From: Miscanthus floridulus
Lineage: Eukaryota; Streptophyta; Magnoliopsida; Poales; Poaceae
Assembly (NCBI RefSeq): GCF_019320115.1
Contig: NC_089581.1
Span: 10,727,707-10,791,706, forward strand
Direction of reading: 5' to 3'
DNA: 64,000 bases
Position 1 is the stretch's first letter, and each line of letters opens with the position of its first letter. A program made the position numbers and the translations under genes. This document shows positions 11,571 through 23,525 of this stretch, in pieces. A model generated the notes under the pieces. That model made no database searches, was not told where the DNA came from, and worked only from the letters and a program-made list of their open reading frames with translations.

Positions 11571-13291
11571 GTGGTGCTGTGGCTGCGGAGGCTCGAACCT
11601 TATTCGGTTTTGCTCCGGCGGGTTTGTTTCGAGGTAGGTTATATGGGGAGATTTTGGGTTTATGTAGGTCAGACTTGCCTCTGACCTATAGTTGCTCGCT
11701 AGAGTCTGCTACGAGGGTGATGACCACCATGCTGGTAAGAAGTTTGGGTAATAGGCAGAGGCCAGTGTGGAGGGATGTATTTGTGTTACGTTTAGCGCTG
11801 GGTACATTAGGCAGTACTGCTGGTGGCCAGTTGTGTATGTGGTGTTGACCTCTCTTGCGCTCTGCTGTGTTGGAGGTTGGGCAGTCTACTTGTTCTTCAT
11901 TCTTTCTTGTGTTTCTTTTGTCTCCAGACAATCTTTGGTGCGGTGCCCTGCGTTTTTGCCGTGAAAGACGCAATATGGCTTGCGTTGTTTCTAGCTTTGG
12001 TTTCTGTTCTAGTTTTTTCCTTGGTAACCTTGGCGACCTTGGTTCCTTGTTTGGGTCTCCGGCCGTGTTGGCGCTGGTTGTTGCCCTTGCTCATGTTGGG
12101 GTTGACCCTCGATATTGAGCACTTGCCCCTGGCCTGGCTTCTGATTTAATACATTCTGGTTCATATAGGTTTTCTGGGAGTTTTTGCTGCTGTTTTGTTG
12201 TCTGTTTTGACCTTGCTCCTCTAGCCTCTTGCGTAGGTCATTGTCTGATCTGCAGTACTTCTCAAACTCATCGTACAACTGCTGAATGGAGGTTAGTTTC
12301 TCTCTTGCTAAGTGTGCTATGAACGGCCCAATTCAGAGGCCTTTGATCGCTGCTTCAATGGCGATCTCATCTGGGACATCTGGTGCCTTCGCCTTTAGTT
12401 GCACGAATTTCTAGAAGTAGTCATGTAGTGTTTCTCCCTGCATTTGCTTGCACTGAAATAGATCTGTGGAAGTCAGCGACTATGCTGTTAGCCCTTTGAA
12501 GTTTGCCAATATCTTGTCCCAAAGGTTCTCCCAAGAATAGACTATGCTTGGTTTGAGCATAGAATACCAAGCCAGTGCGTCGCCTTCGACTGCAATGACA
12601 AATGACTTTGCCAAGACGACATCGTCTCCGCCGGTGGAGGCTACTGCTGCCTCGTAATTCATAATGAACTGATGGGGGTTAGTCTTTCTGTTGAACTTGG
12701 GTAGTGTGATTGGCTTGTATGATGTTGGCCATGGCGACTGTTGTATGCCTTCAGATAGTGGGGACTTGGGATCGATAGTCCTCCACATTACCTGAGATGG
12801 CATTGTCGGCTGGCTGATCACTGACATAGAACCCTGAAGCTTGGCTGCAGTTGGTGTTGCTGCGGAGGCTGGGATTGTGGAGGTTGTTGCTGGTACTGCA
12901 TGCTGCATACTTAGCATCTCAACATGTAGGACTGTCAACTATGCCTTATTTCTGCTGCTTGTGCTGATGCTTGGATAGCTTGCTGATTAGCCACGAATGC
13001 TGCTGCCATTCTGTCCCTCTCTTGTTGCGCTCTTTGCAACTGTGCTTGCAGCTGTTGTAGTTCTTGCTCAGGTGCTGTGGCTAAGTTTGGTTGGGCCTCA
13101 ACATCTTGAATCTCTTGGTCTTGGGGTTCCGGTGGTTGACCCTGGGCGTCTGCTCTGGTGTCATCCTCCACTGGCGAGGTTACGTAGGCGCTACGAATGT
13201 TGCGCCTAGGCCTTCCTCGCTGACCTATGGCCGCTGCTACTCTGGTGGTGGTCTTTCTTTTCCCTGCCATCATTGGTTTTTCTTGGCTCAA
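11571..13291 (-). pseudogene. Gag region of Tat-type element
   Basis: Minus strand. The first methionine frame begins at 13291, 17 bp inside the LTR, and gives a basic, Gln-rich N-terminus. It stops at 12935 and the homologous sequence continues in another frame (12938-12480), with capsid-type segments PITLPKFNRKTNPHQFIMNY and GDALAWYSML, then YDEFEKYCRSDNDLRKRLEE near 12278. A zinc-knuckle-like motif, CVFHGKNAGHRTKDC, lies at about 11938-11982 in a third frame. At least two frameshifts and several stops make gag non-functional. Confidence 0.82.
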
Positions 13292-13306
13292 CCACGGTGG
13301 GCGCCA
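13292..13306 (-). other. Primer binding site of the Tat-type element
   Basis: The minus strand reads TGGCGCCCACCGTGG one base after the 5' LTR. An identical 15-mer follows the 5' LTR of the non-autonomous element at 37652-45945. I do not assign the priming tRNA. Confidence 0.8.
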
Positions 13307-13307
13307 A

Positions 13308-14388
13308 TGTTGAAACTAGAGGTTTCAACCTGCATGGCGAAGACCAAGGCCTTCATCCGTCAGATGGCCGGCCTCGGGCGGAGGCACAGAGTACGAGCGA
13401 TAGGGGGAATAGTGGAGAGTAAGGGAATGGCATGAGAAGTTAAGGTTCCATTAATTCACTCACCAACCAACCTCCATGGTTACAAGTGTCCCCTATTTAT
13501 AGGACTCAACTACCACATAACATAATTTATTACAATGCTCCTCAACTACTACAGTACATTGCTGGTATATTCTACCGCTAGCCTTTTATTCACGGAGCAG
13601 TCCTGCCACACTGTTTCTAAGCAATGGGCCTCCACGAGCGGTCGGCCCACTATAGCCGGTCTTCGACCCAAAGGCCTAGCTCCCCGGCGCTGACCTTCAT
13701 CCCCCATGGCGCGCCGCTCCCTTGGCGGGCCTCCACCGGACGGTCGGAGATGTTCTCCGTGGGTATCCACCTGGCCGTGCGGGGGCCAAGGTTCTCGCCG
13801 CTGGCCTTCTCCTTCAGGGGCGCGCTGTTGCCTCAGAGAGTCCCCGCCGGTCCAGGCGGAGACATCACCAGCTGGTTTCCGCCCGGCCACTGGCCTCGGA
13901 GCCTCCGCCATCAATGGCGCGCCGTTGCCTTGGCGGGTCTCCGCCGGTACGGGCGGAGGCATCACCAGCTGGTCTCCGCCCGACCGCTGGCCTCTGAGCC
14001 TTCGCCCTTAGTGGCGCGCCGTTACCTTAGATGGTCCCTGCCGGTCTAGGCGGAGACATCATCTGTAGGTCTCTGCCCAGCCGCGCAGGAGTTGTGCTGG
14101 CGCGCTTGCGCCCACCACAAGCGCCCGCGCTTGAGTACCTGCGCACACTTGGGCAAAATCGTTCGTTTGGTTAGTTTAGAGATAAGGCTGCCTCCGCCCG
14201 TAATACTAGAGATGCCTGCCTGAGCGGTCGGTGGGGTGCGTGCCTGGCCTCGGCGGAGTCCGTGATGACCCCTCGAGCATGGTCGAGAAATCTCCTAGTC
14301 AACGCCCGATCTCTGCCTGCTCGAAGATGCCTTGGCGACACCCCGCTACCAGGGGCCTTCGCCACCTACCAAGAGCCATGCTACAACA
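13308..14388 (-). repeat. 5' LTR of the Tat-type element
   Basis: Same length (1081 bp) as 408-1488. It starts TGTTGAAACTAGAGG and ends CTACAACA in plus-strand coordinates, so both ends keep the TG...CA termini. The minus-strand promoter TATA (CTATAAATAGG) lies at about 13492-13503. Differences from the other LTR are mostly transitions scattered along its length. Confidence 0.9.
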
Positions 14389-15402
14389 CTCTTGCTCCAT
14401 ACAGAGGCTTAGGGGCTCTTCCTGTAACCAAGCCAAGACCCAGCGACCCAAACTCGCACTCGAAGGCTCAGCAAAGAACCCCTCCTTCTGAACGAAAAGG
14501 ATGCGCGAGGGTCACACAAAAAAGATAGGGAAACTTCCAATCGCCCTCTCGCTCCGTGCAGAGGCTCAAGGGCTCTTCCTGCAACTAGGTCGAAGCCCAG
14601 CAACCTGAACTCACACTCGGGGGTTCGACGAACGCGATAAAAGGCACCGAGCTAGTTACGGTCCAGGGGTTCAAAGGCTGGGCCCCCGAGGGTCTTGATA
14701 GCCACCCTAGGACAATAGAGTCAGGGATGACTATGGGCGAGCCCGTACATGGCCGAGGCCCGAGCAAGTGATTACTCGGGATGCCCTAAGTCGTGTCCGA
14801 GACCGACAGGGAAGTCTCCGAATGGGATCCCACCGTAGGGAGGCACTGAGCCCTCGGGGCCAATCAAATGGCCCTAGGACCTACTATAGAAGCCCTCTGG
14901 TACTTTTGGAGCACGTCTCTGGACCACCAGCCGGCCCCTATCGAATGGGGCACGGGCCTCCACTCGGACTTACCCGATAACAACTCACTGGAGGTGTCAC
15001 TGCTCACGCCCACCAAGGGTAGCCTGGCATACTCCACCTCTCCTTCCGAATGAAAAGGATGTGTGAGGGCCGCACAAAAAAGACAGGGAAACTCCTAATC
15101 ACCCTCTTGCTCCACACAGAGGCTCGGGGGCTCTTCCTACAACCATGCCGAGACCCAGCGACCTGAACTCGCACTCGTGGGCTCGGCAAACGTGATAAAA
15201 CCCCTTGCTCAACATGAAAAAAGCCTCTGGAGGAATAAATCCACTCCTCTAGGACCTCGGGGGCTACACCCAGCTGGTATGCTCGTGCGCACCCACCGAG
15301 GCCTCGAGTATGAAACACCATCCTGCCAGGAGCTGCCGCGAGCCAAGTCTCGTCAAAACCTCAAGGAGAGCACTCACACTCTCCCCGAGGCTTGGGGGCT
15401 AC
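14389..15402 (+). repeat. Outer LTR element, internal region (right part) with PPT
   Basis: Resumes the 157-bp tandem repeats (a further unit near 14481) after the Tat-type insertion. From about 15018 it repeats the sequence seen at the window start (GGTAGCCTGGCATACTCCAC), giving a higher-order unit of about 1.03 kb once the insertion is subtracted. It ends in the purine-rich CGAGGCTTGGGGGCTAC (about 15386-15402), the likely polypurine tract before the LTR. No pol-type frame is present, so this part is non-coding or the element is non-autonomous. Confidence 0.7.
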
Positions 15403-16761
15403 TATCGGGTACCATAAAAAGGGGTCCCCTAAACAAGAACCGAAAAATCGCTTAGACCCTGTAAAAATCGAAGCCAAGAGACAACTACTCGCTAACCCCC
15501 ACCTTGTCCGAGGCTCGGCTAGACCACCCGACCCACCTCGAACAGATTCTCCACCTCGATCGAGGCCCCACACGTAAGGCCTCGGACGGGGTACCGATTC
15601 TCTGCCTCGCTCGAGGCCCCGCACGTAAGGCCTTGGATGAGGTTCTGATTCTCTAACTCGCCCGAGGCCCCTCCCACTAGGCCTCGGATGAGGTACTGAT
15701 TCTCTGCCTTGCTCGAGGCCGGCTCGGCAACCACCCCATCACCGCCGCCTCGACCGGGACGTCACACCTAACTAACGTGGCCAACCACTCCCGCAACGTC
15801 AGCCGAATGAGGGCTTGACACAGCGGAATGACCGACGAGATGGGAGTCACCTCAACACCATCTAGACAGGATGGGGCAGGGGTTACGGGCCGCTGTGCTC
15901 GGCACTGTGCCCACGACTTACACCCGTACTGCACTGTGCTACCTAACCCCTACTCCGAGGATAGCGCGGTGTGGGGAGTCACGTCCGGGTCCCTACAGCC
16001 TCGGAATCAGTGTACAGGACCAACTGCTCCCTCCGAGCCTCGGCAATCCGCTTCAGGGTCTCGGCAGCCTCGGGATTTGCGCCCACCGAGCCCCCCCCCC
16101 CCGATGGTTTGGCCTCTGCACCGACTGAGCCTCGGCTCTCTACGCTGTCGACATACAGCGACCGGCACATCATCCACAGCATGTGCCATGCCCTGCATCA
16201 AGCTATCACTAGAGCTCCCACATCGCACAGGATCGGGCGTGACCGATGCGTCGCTCCAGTGCATCAAGGACAAGACCGCTCCGTCGACCATGCCACCACA
16301 GTGACAAGCACAGGGCTCAGACATACCGCCTCCGCTCACAAAATGCCACGTAGCCAACGCATGTATCACCCATGTCCCCCCCTTCAACTATAAAAGGGAG
16401 TGGCCAAGGCCATTTCTGGGGGGCGAACATTCACGCACAGATAGACTCACGTAGACTCAGACACACACGCGCTCTAGCAATGGTCGCCACTCTATAATAC
16501 GCATGCTTCCTCACTCCTGAGATCAATACCTCAAGCACCCCACGCCGCTCCACGTAGAGACCTAGGACTAGCTCCCTCTCTCGCCCTGCTTGTAAACCGC
16601 TACTACAAGCACCTCGGTGCAAGGAATACAAGATTGCTCTCTCGGACTAGACGTAGGGCACCTATTGTCTGAACCAGTATAAACCTTGTGTCTCTTTGCA
16701 TCACCATCCAGGATTAGGGGCACGCAGTTCAAATTCACTAGTTGGTTGAGGACCCCCGATA
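15403..16761 (+). repeat. 3' LTR of the outer plus-strand LTR retrotransposon
   Basis: The ends are the inverted pair TATCGG...CCGATA, which looks like TGTCGG...CCGACA with each terminal dinucleotide changed. A PPT precedes it. It contains CTATAAAAGGG at about 16389-16399 (promoter TATA) and a three-copy tandem repeat of about 56 bp at roughly 15549-15722 (GATTCTC / CTCGAGGCC words). The 5' LTR is outside the window, so the TSD cannot be checked. The identification as Gypsy rests on LTR style only. Confidence 0.65.
16389..16399 (+). promoter_or_regulatory. LTR promoter TATA box
   Basis: CTATAAAAGGG inside the outer element's LTR, followed about 300 bp later by a second AT-rich signal (CAGTATAAACC). 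The position fits the U3/R boundary of an LTR. Confidence 0.5.
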
Positions 16762-16848
16762 ATTTTAGATCTGCGAAGTGTAATCATATTTTTCCCTTTC
16801 TGATTCTTGTTTCGAATCTCAGGACGAGATTCTTTTAAGGGGGAAGAT
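16762..16848 (+). pseudogene. Tekay-like pol C-terminus and polypurine tract
   Basis: The last codons read DEILLRGK across GGACGAGATTCTTTTAAGGG, a run familiar from the 3' end of Tekay/Del chromovirus polyproteins that overlaps the PPT (TTTTAAGGGGGAAGA). Everything upstream was displaced by the insertion of the outer LTR element at 16761/16762. Confidence 0.6.
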
Positions 16849-19800
16849 TGTAACACCCCTGTTGTTACGAGATTGCTTAGCACCGAGATTTAGGTCCGAG
16901 AGGGATTAGCCTAACAACTTTTTGGGTTTTAAAAATTTATAACGCGCATGAAATGATAAGAGAATCCTATGTGACTCACTTTTGTGGACTCAAATAAATA
17001 TCCAAGTTAACTTACTTGGTGCGTAAAAGTGCTAATGAAAATCCTAACAAAAAAAATAGGATAAGTTATTTTAATTGTTTGGCACGAAAAACAATTTATA
17101 TAAACAAAAATAAAATATAACTTGTGTGTAATACTTAAGTAAAGATGATAAGAAAGTGGTGTAGTTGAAGATGCAACTTTAATTTGTGAAAATAAATGTT
17201 GTTAACTAGTGTTCTTGGGAGCTCAAAAATCAAATTTAAAGTTAAGATAAGCTCTTTTCGTTAAGTAAGCAAACACTTGAACTATTGTTAAAATATCATT
17301 TTTGGGCGAATTATATTGAGCAAAATAGTTAAATGGTGCTTAAATATTTTGCTCCTATGGGTTAGTATAAGATATAGACTATTGCATAAAGTATTTGTTG
17401 GTTGAAGTTAACAAGGTTTAGACCTATTAAAAATTGCGACAAAAGAGTTAATGGTTACTTAGCCCCAACTGAAATCCTTAACTTTTCTATGTATGGAAGG
17501 ATAGTAGACAATGCCATTTTGGTATTTAAATTCTAACTAAAATGTTTAAACACTAGATCCATGTTTTTGTATTGTTGGTTGCTTCTGAGTAAGCACTTGA
17601 GCATGGTGTAGGTCAAAGTTATGTTGGATGTCACGTTGCCCGCTCTAAATTTGCCCTAACTTCGTTGGAACGTGTTGTAACCATGTTGTTGACGCTCTAT
17701 TTGTGAACTGGCATTCAGCACGATGAGCTCAAGTTGGCATCCTTTTATCTCCCTCACTGGTTGCTCTTGGGTCATGACGATTACTTCACTAGCTAGCTGG
17801 TAGTGTTGACTTTAGGTTAGTATGATTGGTTAAACTTCAGTGGGTGGCTTAGCAAGTTAGCTAGGTATCGCATTCTCATCGAGCCCAGCCTTGGTCTGTT
17901 AGTGGTCAATTTTGGTTTCTCCTCGTCATCGGTCATGTGTGTCGCCGTGGCCAGAGGGTTGGGGGTAAGGCCCGTAGGAGTAGAAACAGTTCAATTGCTC
18001 ATAACCCTGAACTCGCCTTGACTCCCTCAATTCGGTGCTCGCACTATTTTGGCCAGGGAACTTGTCGGCGATGTGGTGACTCATCGATGTCCGACTTGGG
18101 TTGTCGCCACCATGCCCGGGCACACGTGGCTAGACCACCTCTGTTTTTCCTTGCTTCAATCGTCACTATAGCGTACACCACGGTGAGCTACTGATGCTTC
18201 TCTGCCATCTCTACCTTTCCGTGAGGGCGTAGGCTCGCCAGAACGCTCACGCCGCCATATGGATCCACCATCGTCGAGGCTAGGGTTGAGTAGCACAGCA
18301 TTAGACTTTTCGCTGTCTATCACCATTGCATGTTGGACGCACCGATTTGGCCCCCGGTAGGCCGGCGTGGCCGTGCTGTGCCGGCCAAAGCCACTCCATT
18401 ACGCGCAGGGACGCTAGGGACCGCTCCGTTGCGAAGACAACACATTCCAGGGTCCTAAGTGCAAAACTTGAACCTATTGTAATAGTGCTTCGCTGCGCCG
18501 CTTGATTGTCTAAAAATACGAGTCCTCTTTTGTAAAATGAGCACGCCCGTGCAGTCTTCGGCCTTAGGCTGTACTGGGCCGCCGCGACGCGCTGGCTGCC
18601 AGGCCTGAAGGGGTTGCTGCCGGCCCTTTCTTTTTCTAATGTATTTTCTAATTTAGTTTCTAAGGCAAACATGTAAATGCAATATAAATTTGTGTGGCTG
18701 GCCAAAAATTGTGAAACTAATTTTGTTAGGTTTCTAAAATCATGATCTATCTGCTAGTATATCTTGTTCATATAGTTTCATAGTATTTTCAGGAGTTATC
18801 TAATCAAATTGAGATGCTTAATATTTTTAAGATATAAACTTGTAGGAATTTTTGTAATAAATTGGTGATAGTGTTGGCTCTAAAACTTTCACAATAAATT
18901 CCTAACATTATTAGGTGCTCACTGTAATTTTTGTAGCTCCATAATAATTAGTTTGCTAAGATAGCTAAATGAGCCCTAGTTCGAAAATATATATTTAATC
19001 AATAAAATGTCGAAACACCTTGAGAGTTTAGAACTAAAACACTTGATGGGAAACAACGCCTTATTCGACAACGTGGTACGTAGTCTAGCACGTTAGTTAT
19101 TAGAGCTATCTCGTTAGCTTGTGAGGCGTAATCGTATTTCTAAGAGTTTCGGTTGTTATTGATTATTTACGTCTCTGTGTTGCATCCACGTATATCATAA
19201 TAGGAACAACGATGGATCATGGAGTCGACCGAAGTAGCGGAAAAGATGGTGCCTTGATGATCGTGTCACCAGTGGAATGCTAATCTTTGGTTATATCTTA
19301 TCCAAGCAAGGCCCGGTGCATGACCCCTATTATTCTGCACTTTATCTTATGCTTGTGCATTAAGTTTTAAGGAGTTGAATGAAAACCACTTGCATATATA
19401 TATATATCCTTATCCTATGAGTCCTACTAGTATGTCAGGATCATGTAGATTGCTATGCTATAGGATCCAGTAGAAGTCGAGTGATTACCTGTCACTCGTG
19501 AGAGATAAAAAAGATATTATTATTGTTATTATGTTACTATCACATGGAATATATATGAAGGATAATTGGAGACCGGGCGGAATGGTACTTTGGATTAGGA
19601 CTTGGTTAGGCATTCGAGCGAGGCTTGGATTGCACGTGTTCTACCTGTGTCAATTGAGGACCGTCCGTTGTTGTGGATGGTAATCAGGTCACAGACTTAT
19701 TATCCTAAGCACATACTTGATTATGGGAGAGGGAAGGCTCGTTACGCTCTTGTTGTGGGTTCCGACTCTTTTCGGACCAACTGATTGGAGGCGGGGAAAG

Positions 19801-20685
19801 GTGAAGGTCTAAGCACCATACTGAGACCGGGTATCAAGTATGGGGGCTTGGAGTCCAAGTTTTGACGGGGACCTGGACCCCTTGACAGGAGTGGAACGGG
19901 TTGGTCTTGTTTGTGCCTGGGGTGCAAATGAGGCGTGTGTTTCAGGGTACCCAGTTGGGATACATTTATTCATGAATCACTATTTCTATGAGACGGTACG
20001 ACTTGGCTATGGTCTAGCACCGTAGTAAGAACTGGAACTTAAAAGGCGATAAAACGGTTCTGATTGCTTACCACCTGCTTGAAAGTAGCATTGGTGCTTA
20101 CATAGAATGATCAGTTAATGAACTAATGATGACTGCTAATAAAATTGAATATAAGGATGCACATTTAGTAATGTTTCCATAGATGCAATAACCCACAAGC
20201 CAAATAAACCTTGCATATCCTTAGAGTCTTTTATTTTCCTGCTGTCAGGTAAGTCTTGTTGAGTACAATCGAGTACTCAGGGTTTTATTCCCCTGTTGTA
20301 GGTGATCGGAGGATACTTAGAGCTGACTCTTGTGTGTGGAAACTTCCTGGTGCGCTCAGAGAGGATTCCTTTCACGCTACGACCGTAGTGTTTATTTATA
20401 ACCCTCACTAAAGGTTTTTATAAGAAAAGATGTAAAATATGCTAGTATCTCTTATATAAAAATGTCCACTATGTTAATGCCCCACCATGTCATTAAATTA
20501 ATCTCTACTTCCTCTGCAATTCTGATAACATTGTTATATTCCGCTGTTATAATCAATTGAGGTAATATTCTACTACTGTAATAAAGTGATGTAAGAAATG
20601 ACTTAAAAATGTTGTAAGCTTTATTCTCTCATTTATGATCCTGATGGAAAATGTGGATTTTTGAGTTCTCTCTTGGGGTGTGCTT
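16849..20685 (+). repeat. Long 3' LTR of a Tekay-like Gypsy element
   Basis: Begins TGTAACACCCC directly after the PPT, the standard start of Tekay-type LTRs. The other end is approximate: CTTGGGGTGTGCTTA at about 20671-20685 looks like a decayed form of the expected GGGGTGTTACA. The length of about 3.8 kb suits this lineage. The interior is non-coding and AT-rich, with GGTGATCGGAGGATAC near 20302. Only this LTR and a trace of pol are in the window. Confidence 0.65.
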
Positions 20686-21027
20686 AGTTTCTAATGGAAG
20701 ATAAGTACTCTTGGGAGGATATTAAATTAGACGGTTCTGCCATATGTAACCACCATGATCCGGGCAATGGCATGGTGTACTCTATTGGGCTAGCTAGTGT
20801 CTTCTCTAATGCATATTCAATGGTTCGGCAGTTCCTTCAATAATGCCAGGTTTAGGGGTGGGCAGCCAAGGGTCCATGAACAAAGACCCACCAACAATAA
20901 TCGTTCTATCCAACATCTCATATATATATCCTTGAATATAATATCCATTCTAATATTCTTCAATATGTCCCTGCACATTAATAGAGTTGTTTCTTGGTTC
21001 AATATATATCCATGTATCCAACATCAC
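20686..21027. other. Non-coding DNA between the Tekay-like LTR and the first PHAS-like site
   Basis: AT-rich, with two runs of CATATATATATCC. No frame or repeat family recognised. It may hold the left edge of the duplicated host modules. Confidence 0.5.
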
Positions 21028-21300
21028 ATATATATATCCCCAAGTTCGTTTGTAGTTATCCACAGCAACGGGCATTATCCTCTTGGTTCTTGCATACACT
21101 GCTAAGGAAGTTAAAAAAAAAGAAGTTTCAATTTTCATATGATGCTTTGGAATACGTGGCATCAGGACAATAACGATGAAGCGTTGACAATTTCAGAGAA
21201 GTCGACGGCCACAAGCATGAGGCGGTTTCAGAATGGGTGGATGATATTGCATGCTAGCCGATGCTGATGATCTGCATGAGACAAATTTATGTGCTTGTTT
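21028..21300 (+). ncRNA. Candidate 21-PHAS precursor (miR2118-like site 1)
   Basis: Site 21149-21168 reads GGAATACGTGGCATCAGGAC, matching 16 of 20 positions of GGAATGGGAGGCATCAGGAA, with the 3' half (pairing with the miRNA 5' end) intact except the last base. A TATA-like run (CATATATATATCC) ends about 110 bp upstream. No protein frame. Transcription is inferred from architecture only. Confidence 0.5.
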
Positions 21301-22437
21301 TTAGCTGCATTGTTTTCAGCTACCACTACCACAACATCACCATCCAAGCTTTTTCAGTAGGCAATGTCTTGCATTTGGCGTGATGATTTTTCCAAAATTT
21401 GTGAGCTCTTCTCCATTGCAGAGATCTCAACCTTTGCATCATCTTACGAGATTTTTCATCAGCCATCAGTACAGATGCCATAATTAAGGTTGTGGTTAGT
21501 AAGAACTGATGATCTTCTAAAAAGGAAAGAATTGCTAACCACAAGGTTTAAGTTGGAATCTCATAATTTGTGGAAATACAAATAAGAAGCTTCTATGAGT
21601 TTCAAACCGGTGACCCATTATGCCGCGCTTCAAAGGTTATGTGTATGTAATGTTAATACTAATAACTATACAAGGACAATCAAAGTTATGTCACTTATAT
21701 GTGATTAAAAAAAATTTTCGCACTAGTGATACAAGGTGACATATTTTTTTGCACTAGTGATAAAATGGATTCACTAGAGATTGCATGCATCTTTCACACA
21801 CTAGCATTTTCCTAGAGCTGAACACCGCAAACTGATGAATATGCATTGTCCCGGTGTTGGCTTTGGTTGTAGAAAACTGATGGCACAGAGCATGGTTGAT
21901 GCTGGATTTACAGATCGAGACGGTGGTTCATGCTTTCTTTACTGATTTATTATCAGTGCAAATTGTCTGCAGGAGTGAAGAGAGATCTAGATGAAGAATT
22001 GGCTTGGTGGCAGAACAAATTCTCAAATTACTCTAGCACTGTTCGGCCATCAGACCAAGAAGGCTAGAACTAGGAAGAAAAGAATGGTTGTGATCATGGA
22101 GTAATTGCTTTGTACCTTAAACATGATCACGTGGAGGTAGCCATAGATAGGAGAGGAAGTTGAAGGAAGTTTACTATTCCAAATCGGTATGGTAAATTCA
22201 TGTGTAAATATGAATTGACTAAAGCTCAAGTTCCGTGTTGAAAATGCCGACACATCATCGTGTTGATAATGTACACATACTATTAGCTGACTATTGCTAG
22301 GTTTCTCAATATGTTTTTCTTTTGGTGCACTAGTTTGTAAATCCAAATCCATATGGACTGATACATATAGATGAGCACACTGCATACTCAGGATCAGATG
22401 CTTAACATATATATAGACTGACAAGAAATTGTTTCAA
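21301..22437. other. Non-coding spacer in the PHAS-like region
   Basis: Contains ATCATGGAGTAATTGCTTTG near 22096, repeated near 58872, so it is part of the duplicated module. Around 22056 a weak relic of the target motif can be seen (GCTAGAACTAGGAAGA). No coding sequence. Confidence 0.5.
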
Positions 22438-23260
22438 TGTGCCACTACCACCATAACCTATGCAACTTATTTTGTCTATACTATACCCACCAACTCTCAT
22501 AATAGTAGGTAGATACCTCCCTCTCTTCAATTTCTGTTCACACAGCAGCGACAGCGACCAGCGCATGCATTGTGCAATCTGGTCCTGCTGCTAGCACATC
22601 TCCATAGGAAAGAGTCCTTAAAAGACCACCGCTTGCATTGAGTTTTCTTAATTAACAGCTACCAAGACCATTCTGAATTTCTGATCCTGGCTGGTGTGCT
22701 GGTGTGCATCGATCTCTCTGGGATCGACTTGGGGGTGAGCGGCATCAGGACAATGAATGGCATCATGGTCACGGTCCTAGCCATCAGTACCATGCGGCGT
22801 CCTCGTGGCTGCAATGGCACAACTTGCATGTGTTCTCGCCGGGTTCGCTAAGTGCAGATCAGCTCCGCGGTCTCCTCTGCGTGCCCTTCTCATGCATGCA
22901 TCTTAGCCTCTCACATGGTAGTAGATCCCAGTTTAATGTCCTGAGCATGGGGTTATCCGCGCCTCACCTGATCAATCCAGTGGACAGGACAGCGGCAGCA
23001 TATGGCAATCCAATCTATCAAGGTGAAGGACTGGAGGGTGCTCCTTCAGATAACTTAGGTGATTTCGGCACATCCAAGACATTTCTTGATTCGTTTTCTT
23101 TCAAATTAGCGTGCTCTGTGAGATTGGACTTGGACGATGAATTTTCGACTAGTAGGATTCTGACTGTATGTATGTCTAGAAACCCAAGCTCAACCTGCAG
23201 ATGGCAGCAAGAATGGTGCTGCATGCATCGGATTTTGTGGAAAGTATTGCTCAGATGATC
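22438..23260 (+). ncRNA. Candidate 21-PHAS precursor, class B (site 2)
   Basis: Site 22732-22751, GGGGTGAGCGGCATCAGGAC. The surrounding 400-800 bp align by eye with the class B copies at 32045-32480, 52886-53480 and 60932-61460, through shared blocks such as CACCAACTCTCAT upstream, TGCAATGGCACAACTTG and GGGTTCGCT downstream, and TTCTTGATTCGTTTTC further on. The 184-codon frame through it is not conserved between copies, which argues against a protein. Confidence 0.6.
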
Positions 23261-23419
23261 ATGGGATGGGAAAATGATTTTTTTCCTTTATGTTGATTTT
23301 ATTTTATTTATTCACTTTGCTTTTTGTATTCTTTGGTATTCACAAATCAAATTTTTAGTATCCGGCCACTACCGTCCATTTACATCCTGAGAGTCACCAC
23401 GGAGGGTTAGTCGTTCTAC

Positions 23420-23525
23420 CGTGACTAATGCCTTTTATGCTAGCTCTACCTATAAAGGACCTGGTTATTTCTTCCCTCTCTGTATTCATCATGCTAGTTC
23501 CCTCTATATATACGACCCACGGAGC
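23420..23525 (+). promoter_or_regulatory. Class A-type PHAS promoter without a recognisable site
   Basis: GCTAGCTCTACCTATAAAGGACCTGGT, then TATTCATCATGCTAGTTCC and CTCTATATATACGAC (TATA at 23513-23522), match the promoters at 30775-30865, 46010-46108 and 52464-52550. The sequence diverges right after the TATA, and no miR2118-like motif follows within 150 bp, so this copy seems to have lost its site. Confidence 0.55.

Larger units (their letters stand above)
408..14388 (-). mobile_element. Tat-lineage Ty3/Gypsy LTR retrotransposon, complete but decayed
   Basis: Two direct 1081-bp LTRs (408-1488 and 13308-14388) bound an internal region read on the minus strand in the order PBS, gag, protease, RT, RNase H, second RNase H, integrase, antisense accessory gene, PPT. 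The integrase-after-RT order is Gypsy, and the second (archaeal-type) RNase H is typical of the Tat branch. The target-site duplication is CTCTC at 403-407 and CTCTT at 14389-14393, with one change since insertion. The flanking sequence joins into an uninterrupted tandem-repeat unit when the element is removed. Gag-pol has several in-frame stops and gag frameshifts, so it is not autonomous now. Confidence 0.93.

Noticed and set aside
16849..20685. Host genes in the 60-130 codon frames inside this stretch
   Set aside because: The region is a Tekay-like LTR by its start, preceding PPT and style; none of the frames has a recognisable domain.
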